Assembly (NCBI RefSeq): GCF_030158815.1
Contig: NZ_BPFZ01000001.1
Span: forward strand, 287,316-351,315
DNA from: Candidatus Phycosocius spiralis
GTDB taxonomy: Bacteria; Pseudomonadota; Alphaproteobacteria; Caulobacterales; Aquidulcibacteraceae
Length of the DNA stretch: 64,000 nucleotides
Direction of reading: 5' to 3'
Part shown: positions 9,704-19,893 of the stretch, piece by piece
Position numbering within the stretch: position 1 is the stretch's first letter
How the letters are laid out: the number at the start of each line of letters is the position of its first letter
Notes under the pieces: model-generated
What the model was told of the DNA's origin: nothing
What the model saw: only the letters and a program-made list of their open reading frames with translations
The model's database searches: none
Position numbers and translations under genes: made by a program

Positions 9704-10470
9704 ACGCCCCCAAAGCGACGGTTACGCTGGGCATAGTGGCGCAAGGCTTCTTCCAAATGGGCGCGCCCAAAATCTGGCCACAAAATGTCAAACACCAAGA
9801 ATTCCGCGTAGGCTGATTGCCAGATCAGAAAGTTGGATAAGCGCTGCTCACCACTGGTGCGAATAACCAAATCAGGATCAGGCCATGCGTGGCTCGGTAA
9901 AAAGCGCGCAATCGTATCTGGACCAATGGTCTCAGGATCCATGCGACCAGCGGCAACTTCACGTGCAATTTCTTGGGTTGCGCGCGCGATCTCGGCCTGC
10001 CCACCATAATTAAAGGCGATCACAAGGGTCATGGTCGCATTTGTTTGGGTTTGGGCTTCAGCTTGATCCATCAAGGCTAAGATATCATCAGGCACACCCT
10101 CGCGCTCACCTAACACACGCACACGCACCCCAGCCCTGTCTAGCCGCGCGAGGTCTGAGCGGATAAAGCCGCGCAACAGGCCAAACAAAGCTTCAACCTC
10201 ATCGGGTGGGCGGCGCCAATTCTCAGTGGAAAACGCATAGACCGTAAGGACTTCAAGTCCCAGATCACCCGCTGCTTCGACTGTCTGCCGTAAAGCTTGC
10301 ACTCCCGCCGAATGGCCAAACGCCCGTGGCATCCCCCGCGCAGTGGCCCATCGACCATTGCCATCCATAATAATCGCAATATGGCGCGGTCGAATTACAG
10401 CCCGCCCATCTTGGTGTGGCGCGGCATCTGGAGAGGCTTGTTGAGCCCAGTCGACGAGTGCCCCGGCCAT
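9700..10470 (-). CDS. uppS: UppS, undecaprenyl diphosphate synthase (cis-prenyltransferase)
   Basis: A 256-residue enzyme. After a variable N-terminus of about 28 residues comes the signature HIAIIMDGNGRWA, in which the Asp of DGNGR coordinates magnesium. The other conserved regions are YAFSTENW, IAFNYGG and DLVIRTSGEQRLSNFLIWQ. It condenses isopentenyl diphosphate into the lipid carrier for peptidoglycan and surface polysaccharides. Its ATG begins one base after the frr stop, and its stop overlaps the cdsA start. Confidence 0.96.
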   Translation of the reverse strand: MAGALVDWAQQASPDAAPHQDGRAVIRPRHIAIIMDGNGRWATARGMPRAFGHSAGVQALRQTVEAAGDLGLEVLTVYAFSTENWRRPPDEVEALFGLLRGFIRSDLARLDRAGVRVRVLGEREGVPDDILALMDQAEAQTQTNATMTLVIAFNYGGQAEIARATQEIAREVAAGRMDPETIGPDTIARFLPSHAWPDPDLVIRTSGEQRLSNFLIWQSAYAEFLVFDILWPDFGRAHLEEALRHYAQRNRRFGGV

Positions 10471-10471
10471 T

Positions 10472-11029
10472 CTAAACTTGCATGATCTCGTCTTCCTTGG
10501 TCTTTAAGGTTGAATCTACCTGTTTGACAAAGGAATCCGTGGCTTCTTGAACTTGGACTGAGAGTTTCTTGTGCTGATCTTCGCTGAGATAACCATCTTT
10601 TTCGGATTTTTTCAGCTGCTCCATGGCATCACGGCGGACATTGCGGATGGCAACCCGCGCGGCTTCAGCATATTTTCCTGATAATTTAACCAATTCGCGA
10701 CGACGCTCCTCATTTAAAGGAGGAATAGGCACACGTAATGTCATACCGTCAACCACGGGATTAAGGCCAATACCAACATTGCGAATAGCCTTATCCACCA
10801 CGGCAACCATAGATTTTTCCCACACCGTCACGGTCAGCATTCGTGCTTCGGGGGAAGAAATCGCACCCACTTGGTTTAGCGGCACCAACGCGCCATAAGC
10901 CTCTACCATCACAGGCTCAAGCAAATTCACATTGGCCCGGCCAGTACGCAAGCCTTGAAAGTCACTTTTCAGGGCGGTGATTGCGCCTTCCATTCGGCGC
11001 TTGATATCTTGAATGTCAAATGTCGTCAT
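10472..11029 (-). CDS. frr: Frr, ribosome recycling factor
   Basis: A 185-residue protein, the standard RRF length. It has the family segments GLRTGRANVNLLEPV near residue 25 and IPPLNEERRRELVKL near residue 105, followed by a long charged helix. With EF-G it splits post-termination ribosomes. It lies three bases downstream of pyrH, the usual tsf-pyrH-frr order. Confidence 0.97.
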   Translation of the reverse strand: MTTFDIQDIKRRMEGAITALKSDFQGLRTGRANVNLLEPVMVEAYGALVPLNQVGAISSPEARMLTVTVWEKSMVAVVDKAIRNVGIGLNPVVDGMTLRVPIPPLNEERRRELVKLSGKYAEAARVAIRNVRRDAMEQLKKSEKDGYLSEDQHKKLSVQVQEATDSFVKQVDSTLKTKEDEIMQV

Positions 11030-11032
11030 GGG

Positions 11033-11770
11033 TTAGAAATCCGTTATGACGGTGCAGACCCCGGTGCCCGCAAGCACCTCGGCCAAGCGCCCGGGTTGGC
11101 GAATATTAAAGACTATGATGGGGATTGCACTATCGCGCATCATGGAAACCGCAGAAGCGTCCATGACTTTTAAATCCTTGGCCAAAACCTCAGTATAGGT
11201 CAAGCGATCATAGCGCGTCGCCTTTGGATAGCATTTGGGGTCAGCGGTATAAACCCCATCAACCCCAGTGCCCTTTAAAAGGGCGTCACAACCCATTTCG
11301 GCGGCGCGCAAGGCCGCCCCTGAATCGGTGGTAAAAAACGGGCTGCCAACACCAGCAGCAAAAATAACGATCCGGCCTTTTTCCATATGGCGCATAGCAC
11401 GTCGGCGGATATAAGGCTCACACACGGTTTGCATCGGGATCGCCGATTGCACGCGGGTATGCACGCCAATGCTCTCCAAAGCGCCTTGGAGAGCCAAAGC
11501 GTTCATAATGGTGGCAAGCATACCCATATAATCCGCGGTGGCGCGCTCCATACCCTTGGCAGCACCAGAAATGCCGCGGAAAATGTTACCCCCACCGATC
11601 ACCAAACACAGTTCAATGCCAGAATCGCGGGCGGCCTTCACATCGCGCGCAAAGCCCAAACAAGTCTCTTGATCAATCCCGAACTGGCCATCCCCCATCA
11701 AGGCTTCCCCCGAGATCTTCAATAAAATCCGGCGTGGTTTTGGACCAAAGGGTTTGATGAGATCATCCAT
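11033..11770 (-). CDS. pyrH: PyrH, UMP kinase
   Basis: A 245-residue amino-acid-kinase-fold protein. It has [11 protein letters not shown] at the N-terminus, [10 protein letters not shown] near residue 58 and [19 protein letters not shown] near residue 130. It phosphorylates UMP to UDP, feeding RNA synthesis and nucleotide sugars for the envelope enzymes in the same operon. GGAG lies about ten bases before the ATG. The 143-bp gap to tsf upstream holds no clear terminator, so read-through from tsf is plausible. Confidence 0.97.
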   Translation of the reverse strand: MDDLIKPFGPKPRRILLKISGEALMGDGQFGIDQETCLGFARDVKAARDSGIELCLVIGGGNIFRGISGAAKGMERATADYMGMLATIMNALALQGALESIGVHTRVQSAIPMQTVCEPYIRRRAMRHMEKGRIVIFAAGVGSPFFTTDSGAALRAAEMGCDALLKGTGVDGVYTADPKCYPKATRYDRLTYTEVLAKDLKVMDASAVSMMRDSAIPIIVFNIRQPGRLAEVLAGTGVCTVITDF

Positions 11771-11913
11771 TATGCTGCGTCTCCAAGCTCAGCGAAGGCC
11801 TACCATGACTCGTCCGCACCCGTGCAGAATGGTCTTCTGACAGACCCAGAGCGGCACGCCAAGCATGCCGCCCTGTTTCTTGTCAGCTTTGTGACAGCAA
11901 AATAGGTCGCCCT

Positions 11914-12837
11914 TTAGGTACCGCTGAGGGCGGCCACTTCCGCTGCGAAGTCATCTTCTTTTTTCTCAACGCCTTCACCCAGCTTAAACATGGCAAAGCC
12001 GGTGATTTCAGCAGCTAAGCCCGCCGCTTTAGCCGCTTCAGCCACAAAAGCTGCAACTGTTTGATCTGGGTTCATCACGAACGGTTGTTGCAGCAGCACC
12101 ACTTCTTCATAGAATTTACGGATGCGGCCTTCGATCATGCGGGCAATCACGTCGTCAGACTTGCCGCTTTCACGCGCTTGCTCGGTCAAGACCTGACGTT
12201 CACGTTCAACGACGGCAGGGTCTAAATCATCGGTTTTGAGCGATAAAGGTGCGGTGGCTGCGATATGCATCGCAACTTTCCGGCCAATGTCGGCTGCAAT
12301 GGCTTGATCGCCCGCGGTTTCAACGCCAACCAAAACACCGATGCGGCCAAGGCCTTCACCGGTTGCGGTATGGATATAGGACGCCACAACACCCTGCTTG
12401 ACCGATACTTTAGCCATGCGGCGCAAGGTCATGTTTTCGCCAATTGTTGCAATCAGATTGGTGACATAATCGGTTACGCTGCCTTCGCCTGCTGGTGAAG
12501 GAGCCGCTGCGAGTGCTTCAAGTCCATCAACGCCATGGGCCAATTTAGTGATGCCACGGACCGCAGCTTGAAACTGTTCATTGCGCGACACAAAGTCGGT
12601 TTCAGCGTTCAACTCAACCAAAACGCCCGTATTGCCGCTGACATAGACGCCAACCAAGCCTTCAGCTGCCGCACGGTCTGCCTTCTTGGCAGCCTTGGAC
12701 AGACCCTTGGCACGCAGCCAATCGATTGAGGCTTCAATATTGCCATTGTTTTCAGTTAGCGCTTTTTTGCAGTCCATCATGCCAACGCCGGTCTTCTCGC
12801 GAAGATCCTTAACGAGGGCAGCCGTAATTTCGGCCAT
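11914..12837 (-). CDS. tsf: Tsf, translation elongation factor Ts
   Basis: A 307-residue protein starting [20 protein letters not shown], with the EF-Ts signature MMDCKKAL in the N-terminal UBA-like domain and the TDF motif ([11 protein letters not shown]) near residue 80. It exchanges GDP for GTP on EF-Tu. The ATG at 12837 is chosen over a start six codons upstream because a perfect GGAGG sits five bases before it. It follows rpsB by 72 bp, the near-universal pairing. Confidence 0.97.
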   Translation of the reverse strand: MAEITAALVKDLREKTGVGMMDCKKALTENNGNIEASIDWLRAKGLSKAAKKADRAAAEGLVGVYVSGNTGVLVELNAETDFVSRNEQFQAAVRGITKLAHGVDGLEALAAAPSPAGEGSVTDYVTNLIATIGENMTLRRMAKVSVKQGVVASYIHTATGEGLGRIGVLVGVETAGDQAIAADIGRKVAMHIAATAPLSLKTDDLDPAVVERERQVLTEQARESGKSDDVIARMIEGRIRKFYEEVVLLQQPFVMNPDQTVAAFVAEAAKAAGLAAEITGFAMFKLGEGVEKKEDDFAAEVAALSGT

Positions 12838-12909
12838 AATCGCCTCCAGGCTCAAGTGTTTTTAAAGTTTGCCCTGGCCTATGTCTACACAAGCCAAGGC
12901 ATGATCGAA

Positions 12910-13740
12910 TTAAGCTTCAACAGGAGCTTCGAGGTCGCCTTCAACCGATTCTGCGACAACTTCTTCAGCCACCGCTTCTTCTGTGATTTGGCTCAACACG
13001 GGCTCAGTTGGGTTTTCCATCGCACCCAAATCAACCCCAGATGCCGATTGACCTTCTGCCAAGCCATCCAAAGCCGCATCTGCAATCAAGTCACAGAATA
13101 ATTGAATGGAGCGCGCAGCGTCGTCATTGCCTGGAATTGGGAAATCGACTTCGTCGGGATCGCAATTGCTGTCGATCATCGCGGCAACTGGAATGCCAAG
13201 CTTTTTGGCTTCTTTGATCGCAATGGCTTCTTTATTGGTGTCGATGACGAACATCAGGTCGGGGATACCGCCCATGTCGCGGATCCCGCCCAAGGAGCGC
13301 TCCAGCTTTTCGTATTCGCGGGTGAGGTTCAAGATTTCTTTCTTGGTGAGGCCAGCTGGCGCATCCCCTTGAACGATGGCTTCAACTTCGCGCATGCGCG
13401 CGATCGACTTAGAAATCGTCTGCCAATTGGTCAGCGTGCCACCCAGCCAACGGCTGTTGACATAATATTGGGCGCAGCGCTTGGCCGCTGCAGCAACAGG
13501 ATCAGAAGCCTGACGCTTGGTCCCAACAAACAAGACCCGGCCGCCCTTGGCTGTAACGTCGCGGACGCGCAACAAAGCCTGGTGCAACAAAGGCACGGTT
13601 TGGCTGAGGTCAAGAATGTGGATGTTGGCGCGCTCTCCAAAGATGAAACGCTTCATCTTTGGGTTCCAACGGTGGGTCTGGTGACCAAAGTGTGCGCCCA
13701 CTTCGAGCAATTGGCGCATAGTAAATTCTGGCACTGCCAT
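12910..13740 (-). CDS. rpsB: RpsB, 30S ribosomal protein S2
   Basis: A 276-residue S2 with [20 protein letters not shown] at the N-terminus and [20 protein letters not shown] mid-protein. The last 40 residues form an acidic Glu/Val-rich tail (many VAEEVV-type stretches), an extension seen in several alphaproteobacterial S2 proteins. AAGGATTG precedes the ATG. As first gene of the rpsB-tsf-pyrH operon it is expected to be autoregulated by S2 binding to the leader at about 13741-13843. I see a GGAG-capped small hairpin there but cannot prove such a leader. Confidence 0.97.
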   Translation of the reverse strand: MAVPEFTMRQLLEVGAHFGHQTHRWNPKMKRFIFGERANIHILDLSQTVPLLHQALLRVRDVTAKGGRVLFVGTKRQASDPVAAAAKRCAQYYVNSRWLGGTLTNWQTISKSIARMREVEAIVQGDAPAGLTKKEILNLTREYEKLERSLGGIRDMGGIPDLMFVIDTNKEAIAIKEAKKLGIPVAAMIDSNCDPDEVDFPIPGNDDAARSIQLFCDLIADAALDGLAEGQSASGVDLGAMENPTEPVLSQITEEAVAEEVVAESVEGDLEAPVEA

Positions 13741-13843
13741 AGTGTTTCAATCCTTTTTCCGGCTAGCCTCCGCAGGCAGGAGCGGCCTCACATGAGAACC
13801 GCGCCGGATGGACGAACGACCCCTGCCCTATCCCTGAAGGAAT

Positions 13844-13870
13844 AAAAAAGGGTTCGCGCGCCGCGAGCCC
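13844..13870 (-). terminator. rho-independent terminator
   Basis: On the minus strand GGGCTCGCG and CGCGAACCC form a 9-bp stem with one mismatch around a GCG loop, followed directly by TTTTTT. It lies 44 bp after the stop of the lipoprotein gene at 13914 and ends that transcript. It thereby insulates the rpsB operon, whose leader starts immediately beyond. Confidence 0.85.
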
Positions 13871-13913
13871 GCGTGCGTGATGGCGGCGGGTCTAAGCTTA
13901 AGTCTCCCAAAAC

Positions 13914-14552
13914 TCAAGGCTTGTGGGCAGTTGGGGGTGTGTGCGGCGGTGCGCCATTTGCACAATGACCGGCATAGGCCTTTGAATAAGGTTGATCAAA
14001 GCAAGTACCAAGGCGATCAACGACATCTAAATTCATCGGCCAGACTGGCCTTGGTCGATTAAAGCGTTTTTCAAAGTCTGCTGCTGCCTTTTCCCAATTT
14101 TTAGGAGGCGGCAAAGCAGCCAATCCGGCGCGCGCTTGATCAAAGGCCGCTCTATCGCGTCGAAGGAAGGCTATGGTCGCATCAGCATAATAGTTTTGCG
14201 CGTCATCGCCCTGCGGCTTTGTAGCCTTAAACGCTTTAATCGCTTCGCGGTTTTTACCAGAAGCAGCTAGTAATTGCCCTTGATGCCACTTAAGTGTGGA
14301 CAATCGCCCGGTTGGAACTTTTTCTCGGTTCTTGTGAACGTAAGCACCAATAAGCTCTGCAGCGCTTGCTTCGCAGCCCTCCTGCTCTGCAACTGCGCGC
14401 CAACCGCCCTGAAAGTCTTGATCAAATTGTTCGAAACTGAGCGAGAGAAGTTCATCGGCTCGCGGATGCGACAGCCCGCATGCAGGCGCATTACCAATTG
14501 CTTGGCAACCAGAAACCAAAGCGACAATGACCAGCAATCCGATATATTTCAT
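13914..14552 (-). CDS. putative lipoprotein with TPR-like helical region, unknown function
   Basis: A 212-residue protein I do not recognise by name. The N-terminus has a short hydrophobic signal ending in the lipobox LVSGC (Cys near residue 15), so it is probably a lipid-anchored envelope protein. The body is helical, with a stretch around LKWHQGQLLAASGKNREAIK that resembles a tetratricopeptide repeat. Two further cysteines and a Pro-rich tail (PPHTPPTAHKP) follow. The ATG at 14552 follows GGAA; a GTG one codon upstream is also possible. It lies 110 bp downstream of mfd and is followed by a clear terminator. No function can be assigned. Confidence 0.75.
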   Translation of the reverse strand: MKYIGLLVIVALVSGCQAIGNAPACGLSHPRADELLSLSFEQFDQDFQGGWRAVAEQEGCEASAAELIGAYVHKNREKVPTGRLSTLKWHQGQLLAASGKNREAIKAFKATKPQGDDAQNYYADATIAFLRRDRAAFDQARAGLAALPPPKNWEKAAADFEKRFNRPRPVWPMNLDVVDRLGTCFDQPYSKAYAGHCANGAPPHTPPTAHKP

Positions 14553-14665
14553 CACAAAGTTCCAAAATCATTTTAATTTGGAAGAACTGGATAGCGCGTT
14601 CTGACTAAATTCAAATCTTGTATCAGCACACCCTCTTGTACAAGCCACCGCTAGACCCTCGCCCC

Positions 14666-17600
14666 TCAAGCCATTTCCGCAGCCAAAAATGCCGCAGCCC
14701 GCTTGGCCCCTTTGAGGCGCTGTTCCGGGGTAGACCAATCGCCATTCACAACCATTTTGCCATCTGGCCGCAAACGAAAGAGGGCTGGTTGCTTTTGCAC
14801 GGCCGCGACCAGCTTCATCGGATCGGGGGCTGATTCAGGTCTAAAGGTCAAAACAGCACCCTTAGGCCCAGCGTCGAGCTTGGCGATATGGGCTTGGCGG
14901 CAGAGCGCTTTAACGCCTGCAATTTGAATGAGTTGGCGGGCTTCTTCGGGCAAGGGGCCAAACCGGTCGGCCAATTCTGCGGCATAGCTATCGCGGTCTG
15001 CATCGCTCTCGAGCTCACTCAAACGTCGATAAAGCGATAGGCGCACATTGAGGTCTGGCACGTAATCTTCTGGGATCAACACCGCCACACCTAAATTGAT
15101 GGCGGGCGACCAGGACCGCGCGGAGATGACTTCGCCGCCATCTTGAAGGCTTAAAACCGCTTCTTCGAGCATTTGCTGATAAAGCTCAACGCCGACTTCG
15201 CGAATATTGCCCGATTGCTCCTCACCCAACAAATTGCCCCCGCCACGCATATCAAGGTCATGGCTGGCCAGTTGGAAACCCGCGCCTAAACTATCGAGTG
15301 ATTGGAGGATTTTCAGCCGCTTTTCAGCGCTTGTCGTAATTGCTCTTTCCGCCGGAATGGTCAGATAGGCATAAGCGCGGGTTTTGGAGCGGCCAACCCG
15401 CCCACGTAATTGATACATTTGAGCCAAGCCAAACATATCGGCCCGCCACGCAATCAACGTATTGGCGCGGGGAATATCCAGGCCGCTTTCCACAATCGTG
15501 GTGGAGACCAAAACGTCATAAGCGCCCTCATAAAAGGCGGTCACAATCGGTTCCATCTGGGTGGGCGACATTTGGCCATGGGCAATGGCAAAGGTCATTT
15601 CCGGCACCATTTCGCGCATAAAGCGTTCGATATCGCTGATGTGTTCCACGCGTGGCGCCACAAAAAAAGCCTGCCCGCCTCGGTATTTTTCCCGCAACAG
15701 GGCCTCGCGAATGGTCACGGGATCCCACGGCGTGACATAGGTGCGCACCGCTAAGCGGTCGACGGGCGGGGTGGCGATGATCGACATATCGCGAATGCCC
15801 GCCAGTGATAATTGCAAGGTCCGCGGGATTGGCGTGGCCGATAGGGTCAAGACATGGGTATCGGTGCGCAATTCCTTCAAGCGCTCTTTATGCTTAACGC
15901 CAAAATGCTGTTCTTCATCGACGATCACGAGCCCCAGATCGCGGATGGAGAGGTCCTTGGCAAAGATGGCATGGGTGCCCACGACTATATCGATTTTACC
16001 ATTGGCGACATCGCGCTTGGTATCGGCCGTCTCTTTACTGCCAACCATGCGGGACAATTGACGCACTCGCACCGGCCAGCCCCGGAAGCGTTCAGTAAAG
16101 GTCTTAAAATGTTGGCGCGACAATAAGGTGGTGGGGCACACAACCGCGACCTGGCGACCCGTCATCGCAACCACAAAGGCTGCGCGCAAAGCCACTTCTG
16201 TTTTACCAAAGCCGACATCGCCGCAGATCAAGCGGTCCATCGGATGGCCTGCCGCCAAATCTTGGAACACGTCTTCAATCGCGCTCAATTGATCTTCGGT
16301 CTCATCCCAAGGAAAGCGTGCGCAGAACTCATCATAATCACCCGATGCGCCATCAATGGGTTCGCAGACTTTGGCGGCGCGTGCGGCGGCGATCTTAATC
16401 AGCGCCTCGGCCATATCTTTAAGACGCTGCTTGGCCTTGGCTTTACGGCCCTGCCAGGCAACCCCGCCCAATTTATCGAGTATGGCTGTGGCGTCTTCTG
16501 AGCCATAGCGGGAAACAAGTTCGATATTTTCAACAGGCAGAAAAAGCTTGTCCCCGCCAGCATATATCAATTCCAAGCAATCATGGGGTGCACCTTGAAC
16601 GTCCAAGGTGCGCAAACCCTCATAGCGGCCAATACCGTGATCAATATGAACCACCAAATCGCCTGCCGACAGGCTGCCCGCTTCAAGGATAATGCTGGCG
16701 GCCTTGCGGCGCTTGCGCGCGCGGCCCAAGCGCTCACCCAAAATGTCTTGCTCGGACAAAATGGCATAATTTTCGGCCACAAAGCCATGCTCCAGCGGCA
16801 AAACCGCCAAGCCAATCGCGCCCTTGGGCATGAGGCTTATCGTTTGGGCGTTAGGTAATGGAAACAAAGCCTCCATACCATGTTCTTGCAATACATGACC
16901 CATACGTTCGGCCGAACCTTCACTCCAGGCCGCAAGAATGGGTTTGAGGCCTTGGGCAATTAACGCCTCAACATGTTGGCGCGCTGCGTCCCAAACATTC
17001 ACGCCTTCGCTAGCCCGCTCGGCGGCAAAACTGCGCCCGGCTTTGGCGCCTGCTTCCAATAAGGCCTGCCCGCCTTCTGCCTCTTGATAGGCGCTCAGAC
17101 GTCGGATATCTTGGCGTGCCAATAGAGCGTCAAGCTCACCTTTAGCCACATAAAGACGATCAGGTGGAATGGGATTATACGGCGAAGAGCCTTTAGGTGG
17201 CGGGATCAGGCGCGCTTCATAATAATCCGTGACTTGCGCCAAGCGTTCTTCCGCCGCGTCCAAGGCGTGGGGATCAAGGCTGATCAAAGCCCCCGGCCCC
17301 ACATAATCAAACACCGTCTCCATATGGTCATGGAACAAGGGCAACCAATGCTCCATACCGTTGCGCCGCATGCGCTTGGTCACCGCTTCATAGAGGGGAT
17401 CGCCTTGGGCCGCTCCAAAAAGCTCAAGATAGGCCAAGCGAAAGCGACTGGCCGCCACATCATCCAAAATCGCTTCTGAAACCGGGGCCAGCACCACGCC
17501 TGCCAATTGATGGGTTGAGCGCTGGGTTTCAGGATTAAAGCTGCGAATACTTTCTAAGGTGTCACCAAAGAGATCCAAGCGCACAGGCTCTGGCAATTCA

Positions 17601-18133
17601 GGAGGAAAAAGATCGATAACGCCGCCACGGATCGCAAATTCCCCGCGCTCACGCACCGTGGCGGTGCGCACATAGCCATTGGCGGCAAAATAAGCGGTCA
17701 CAATGCCCATATCAAGGATTTGGCCGGGCTTGGCAGAGAAAGAGGCAGCCGCCAAGCGATCACGTGGTGCCATGCGCTGGATCAAAGCAGCCCCGGTTGT
17801 GACCACCATGACGGCAGGATCACCGGCTTTACGGCGGATCAATTGGGTCAGTGTGGAAAGCCTTGTCGCGCTGATTTCTGGCGCTGGCCCGACCCGGTCA
17901 TAAGGCAGACAATCCCAAGCGGGCAGCCGCAGCATCGAAAGGCCGGGGGCAAAAAACTGGGCAACGGCGATAAAGGCAGACGCTTGTGCGTCATCTCGCG
18001 CTACATGCAGGGTTACCCCGCCACGCAACAAAGCCGCGCGCGCCATTAGGTTGGCATCATAGCCTTCGATAGCACCCGACACACGTAGAGGGCCAACGGC
18101 GTTGACGAGGGTTTCGACAGTTGTAATCGACAT
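14666..18133 (-). CDS. mfd: Mfd, transcription-repair coupling factor
   Basis: An 1155-residue superfamily-2 translocase of normal Mfd length. The N-terminal third is the UvrB-homology region. The RNA-polymerase-interacting RID domain begins at GDLVVHIDHGIGRYEGL (about residue 490). The motor has Walker A GDVGFGKTEVALRA, Walker B VDEEQHFG and motif VI QLRGRVGRS. The C-terminal TRCF domain follows. It pushes stalled RNA polymerase off lesions and recruits UvrA. Transcribed with hlyIII and sdhE upstream in the same direction (107-bp gap to hlyIII). Confidence 0.97.
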   Translation of the reverse strand: MSITTVETLVNAVGPLRVSGAIEGYDANLMARAALLRGGVTLHVARDDAQASAFIAVAQFFAPGLSMLRLPAWDCLPYDRVGPAPEISATRLSTLTQLIRRKAGDPAVMVVTTGAALIQRMAPRDRLAAASFSAKPGQILDMGIVTAYFAANGYVRTATVRERGEFAIRGGVIDLFPPELPEPVRLDLFGDTLESIRSFNPETQRSTHQLAGVVLAPVSEAILDDVAASRFRLAYLELFGAAQGDPLYEAVTKRMRRNGMEHWLPLFHDHMETVFDYVGPGALISLDPHALDAAEERLAQVTDYYEARLIPPPKGSSPYNPIPPDRLYVAKGELDALLARQDIRRLSAYQEAEGGQALLEAGAKAGRSFAAERASEGVNVWDAARQHVEALIAQGLKPILAAWSEGSAERMGHVLQEHGMEALFPLPNAQTISLMPKGAIGLAVLPLEHGFVAENYAILSEQDILGERLGRARKRRKAASIILEAGSLSAGDLVVHIDHGIGRYEGLRTLDVQGAPHDCLELIYAGGDKLFLPVENIELVSRYGSEDATAILDKLGGVAWQGRKAKAKQRLKDMAEALIKIAAARAAKVCEPIDGASGDYDEFCARFPWDETEDQLSAIEDVFQDLAAGHPMDRLICGDVGFGKTEVALRAAFVVAMTGRQVAVVCPTTLLSRQHFKTFTERFRGWPVRVRQLSRMVGSKETADTKRDVANGKIDIVVGTHAIFAKDLSIRDLGLVIVDEEQHFGVKHKERLKELRTDTHVLTLSATPIPRTLQLSLAGIRDMSIIATPPVDRLAVRTYVTPWDPVTIREALLREKYRGGQAFFVAPRVEHISDIERFMREMVPEMTFAIAHGQMSPTQMEPIVTAFYEGAYDVLVSTTIVESGLDIPRANTLIAWRADMFGLAQMYQLRGRVGRSKTRAYAYLTIPAERAITTSAEKRLKILQSLDSLGAGFQLASHDLDMRGGGNLLGEEQSGNIREVGVELYQQMLEEAVLSLQDGGEVISARSWSPAINLGVAVLIPEDYVPDLNVRLSLYRRLSELESDADRDSYAAELADRFGPLPEEARQLIQIAGVKALCRQAHIAKLDAGPKGAVLTFRPESAPDPMKLVAAVQKQPALFRLRPDGKMVVNGDWSTPEQRLKGAKRAAAFLAAEMA

Positions 18134-18240
18134 GGGTCAGCGAGCTTTTGAGTTGATGGACCCAGGCTATAGCGGCCCCCTACCCGCTTGGCGAGGGAGT
18201 GAGCTCAGTACCTAGCCCATTGGGTGGCATCAAGCAGGCT

Positions 18241-18894
18241 TTAATTCACCCCGACAAGGATCACACCAACCAAGATTGCAGCGTAATGAAGCCCGGCTGC
18301 TGCCACCACATGTCCATGCCAGATTGCGCGGCGAAACTTCAAGCCCTTAGCTGCGTAAAATAAGGTACCGACTGAATAAACAATACCGCCAGCCACCAAT
18401 AGCCACATCGCAGCCACAGGCACCCCGTCAATCATTGGCTTGATCGCAATCACCACCATCCAGCCCAAAGCCAGATATAGGCCAACCCAGATGGCTTTAC
18501 CAAGCCCAGGTAACAGCATTTTGCCAGCAATCCCAAGCCCCGCCAAGGTCCAAACCGCCACTGTCATCCACGTCGCCCATGCCCCAGTCAGGGCTTGGGT
18601 GGTAAAGGGGGTATAGCTTGCGGCAATCATCAAGAAGATGCCCGCATGGTCAAGGCGCCGCAGAAACGGCTGCCAGTTGGGCTTAGCAAAATTATAGGCG
18701 GTCGAAAATGCCAACATCGCGATCAGTCCCAACGCATAGACGCATACGGCAGCCACTTTGCCAATCATGCCATGACTAACCGCCAAACCCAAAGCCAAGC
18801 CACCACCAAACAAAGCCAAAGTTAGACCTGCAACATGGACAATCAAGTCCGCGCGGCGCGCCCATAGGCTGGGATAATGATCACAAAACTGCAT
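18241..18894 (-). CDS. hemolysin III (HlyIII/PAQR-like) family membrane protein
   Basis: A 217-residue integral membrane protein with seven hydrophobic segments. It has the HlyIII signatures LDHAGIFLMIAASYTPF near residue 85 and HGHVVAAAGLHYAA near the C-terminus, whose histidines are the likely metal site of this family. The ATG at 18894 follows GGGGG at five bases. A GTG fourteen codons upstream (18936) is open but lacks a comparable site. The family's cellular role in such bacteria is poorly defined, so no specific activity is claimed. It lies between sdhE and mfd. Confidence 0.88.
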   Translation of the reverse strand: MQFCDHYPSLWARRADLIVHVAGLTLALFGGGLALGLAVSHGMIGKVAAVCVYALGLIAMLAFSTAYNFAKPNWQPFLRRLDHAGIFLMIAASYTPFTTQALTGAWATWMTVAVWTLAGLGIAGKMLLPGLGKAIWVGLYLALGWMVVIAIKPMIDGVPVAAMWLLVAGGIVYSVGTLFYAAKGLKFRRAIWHGHVVAAAGLHYAAILVGVILVGVN

Positions 18895-18945
18895 ACTAAC
18901 CCCCATAAACAAACAATGTGGCAGACATAAGATCACATAGATTGG

Positions 18946-19233
18946 TTAAGAATTAGGTGTTCGCGCTATGGTTTCGACAGTAAAACTTAATGATTGCAAT
19001 CTATCCATAACTGGGCCTTGAAACACTGGGGGTACATGAACTTGGCCAACGATCCAATTATAAACATCCCAATCGGCCTGATCCAATAAGGCTTCAAACA
19101 CCCCTAAGTCAGCCTCATCACACTGCGCCAAGCTTTGATCGGCAAAGGTGCCCATCAAAAAATCATGCTCACGAAAGCCGCGCCGCCATGCACGGTAGCG
19201 CAATTGCTTGATCCAGATATCTCGATCCTTCAT
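18946..19233 (-). CDS. sdhE: SdhE, FAD assembly factor for succinate dehydrogenase
   Basis: A 95-residue helical protein carrying the diagnostic RGxxE motif as RRGFREHD near residue 18, then an acidic stretch with LGVFEALLDQADWDVYNWI. SdhE proteins promote covalent flavinylation of SdhA. GGAGAGG lies just before the ATG. A position beside mfd is common in alphaproteobacteria, although the usual partner recG is not present here. Confidence 0.93.
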   Translation of the reverse strand: MKDRDIWIKQLRYRAWRRGFREHDFLMGTFADQSLAQCDEADLGVFEALLDQADWDVYNWIVGQVHVPPVFQGPVMDRLQSLSFTVETIARTPNS

Positions 19234-19324
19234 GTCGCCTCTCCTTGAGCCACATAATCATATAGCGCGCCGCGACAATGACCACATGGTGGGGTGCAGT
19301 TGGGGGGCGCCGAGAGGTGAAGGT

Positions 19325-19756
19325 CTAGCCCCCGCTTGACTGCTCCAGCAGGCGGTAATGTTCGATGATTTGGCTGTCACAACTAAGCCTTTTCGCGATC
19401 TTGCTATCGGGCGCAATCACGCGCCAGAAGGGCACCACGTCGCTTGGTACCTTACCCTCAGCCAAATCCATAAGAGCGACTTCGGCCACCACTTTGAGGT
19501 AGATTGCGGTTGTGACGGGACAGGCCGCTTGGGCGTCATGCTTGCGCGCCAATTCATTGCGCATCCGCTCGATACTGCAGGTCTCCCCCACAGGAATACG
19601 CGCGATAAAATTGGCAATCGTGCCGGGGGACGCAATATGCATCGTCGTGCCGGTTTTGATGCCCGCAAAATCAGTATGCAACACCACATTCTTTGGTGGC
19701 TTTGCGCCATCAAACCGCTTGCGCCAATCCGTTGGCCGCTTCGCCTTAACCGCCAT
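19325..19756 (-). CDS. MGMT/ATL-like DNA-binding domain protein
   Basis: A 143-residue protein whose middle (about residues 45-105: IANFIARIPVGETCSIERMR, then ELARKHDAQAACPVTT) resembles the helix-turn-helix domain of O6-methylguanine methyltransferases. The PCHR active-site motif is absent. A single Cys lies in ACPVTT, and a VPFWRVI segment takes the place of the usual recognition loop. It may flag alkylated bases in the manner of alkyltransferase-like proteins, but that is inference. The ATG at 19756 has GGAGGG seven bases upstream, far better than the start 26 codons earlier. It is a single gene with no clear partners, at the edge of the accessory island. Confidence 0.72.
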   Translation of the reverse strand: MAVKAKRPTDWRKRFDGAKPPKNVVLHTDFAGIKTGTTMHIASPGTIANFIARIPVGETCSIERMRNELARKHDAQAACPVTTAIYLKVVAEVALMDLAEGKVPSDVVPFWRVIAPDSKIAKRLSCDSQIIEHYRLLEQSSGG

Positions 19757-19893
19757 TCTAACCCTCCATTTGTGTGACGCATGGCTGCTGTCATCAACCA
19801 AGGCGTAAAGATAGTGGCCGGGGATCGCGGGCACAATTATCCCGTGTTTTTATGAGTGTGGGCAATGGGTTAGGAGGTTTGGTGTCTGGTGGG

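Noticed and set aside
11771..11913. terminator or gene between tsf and pyrH
   Set aside because: Only a weak 5-bp stem near the tsf stop and no open frame; nothing supportable.
13102..13845. 247-codon open frame on the plus strand opposite rpsB
   Set aside because: It mirrors rpsB codon by codon, has no motif or ribosome site, and is a composition shadow.
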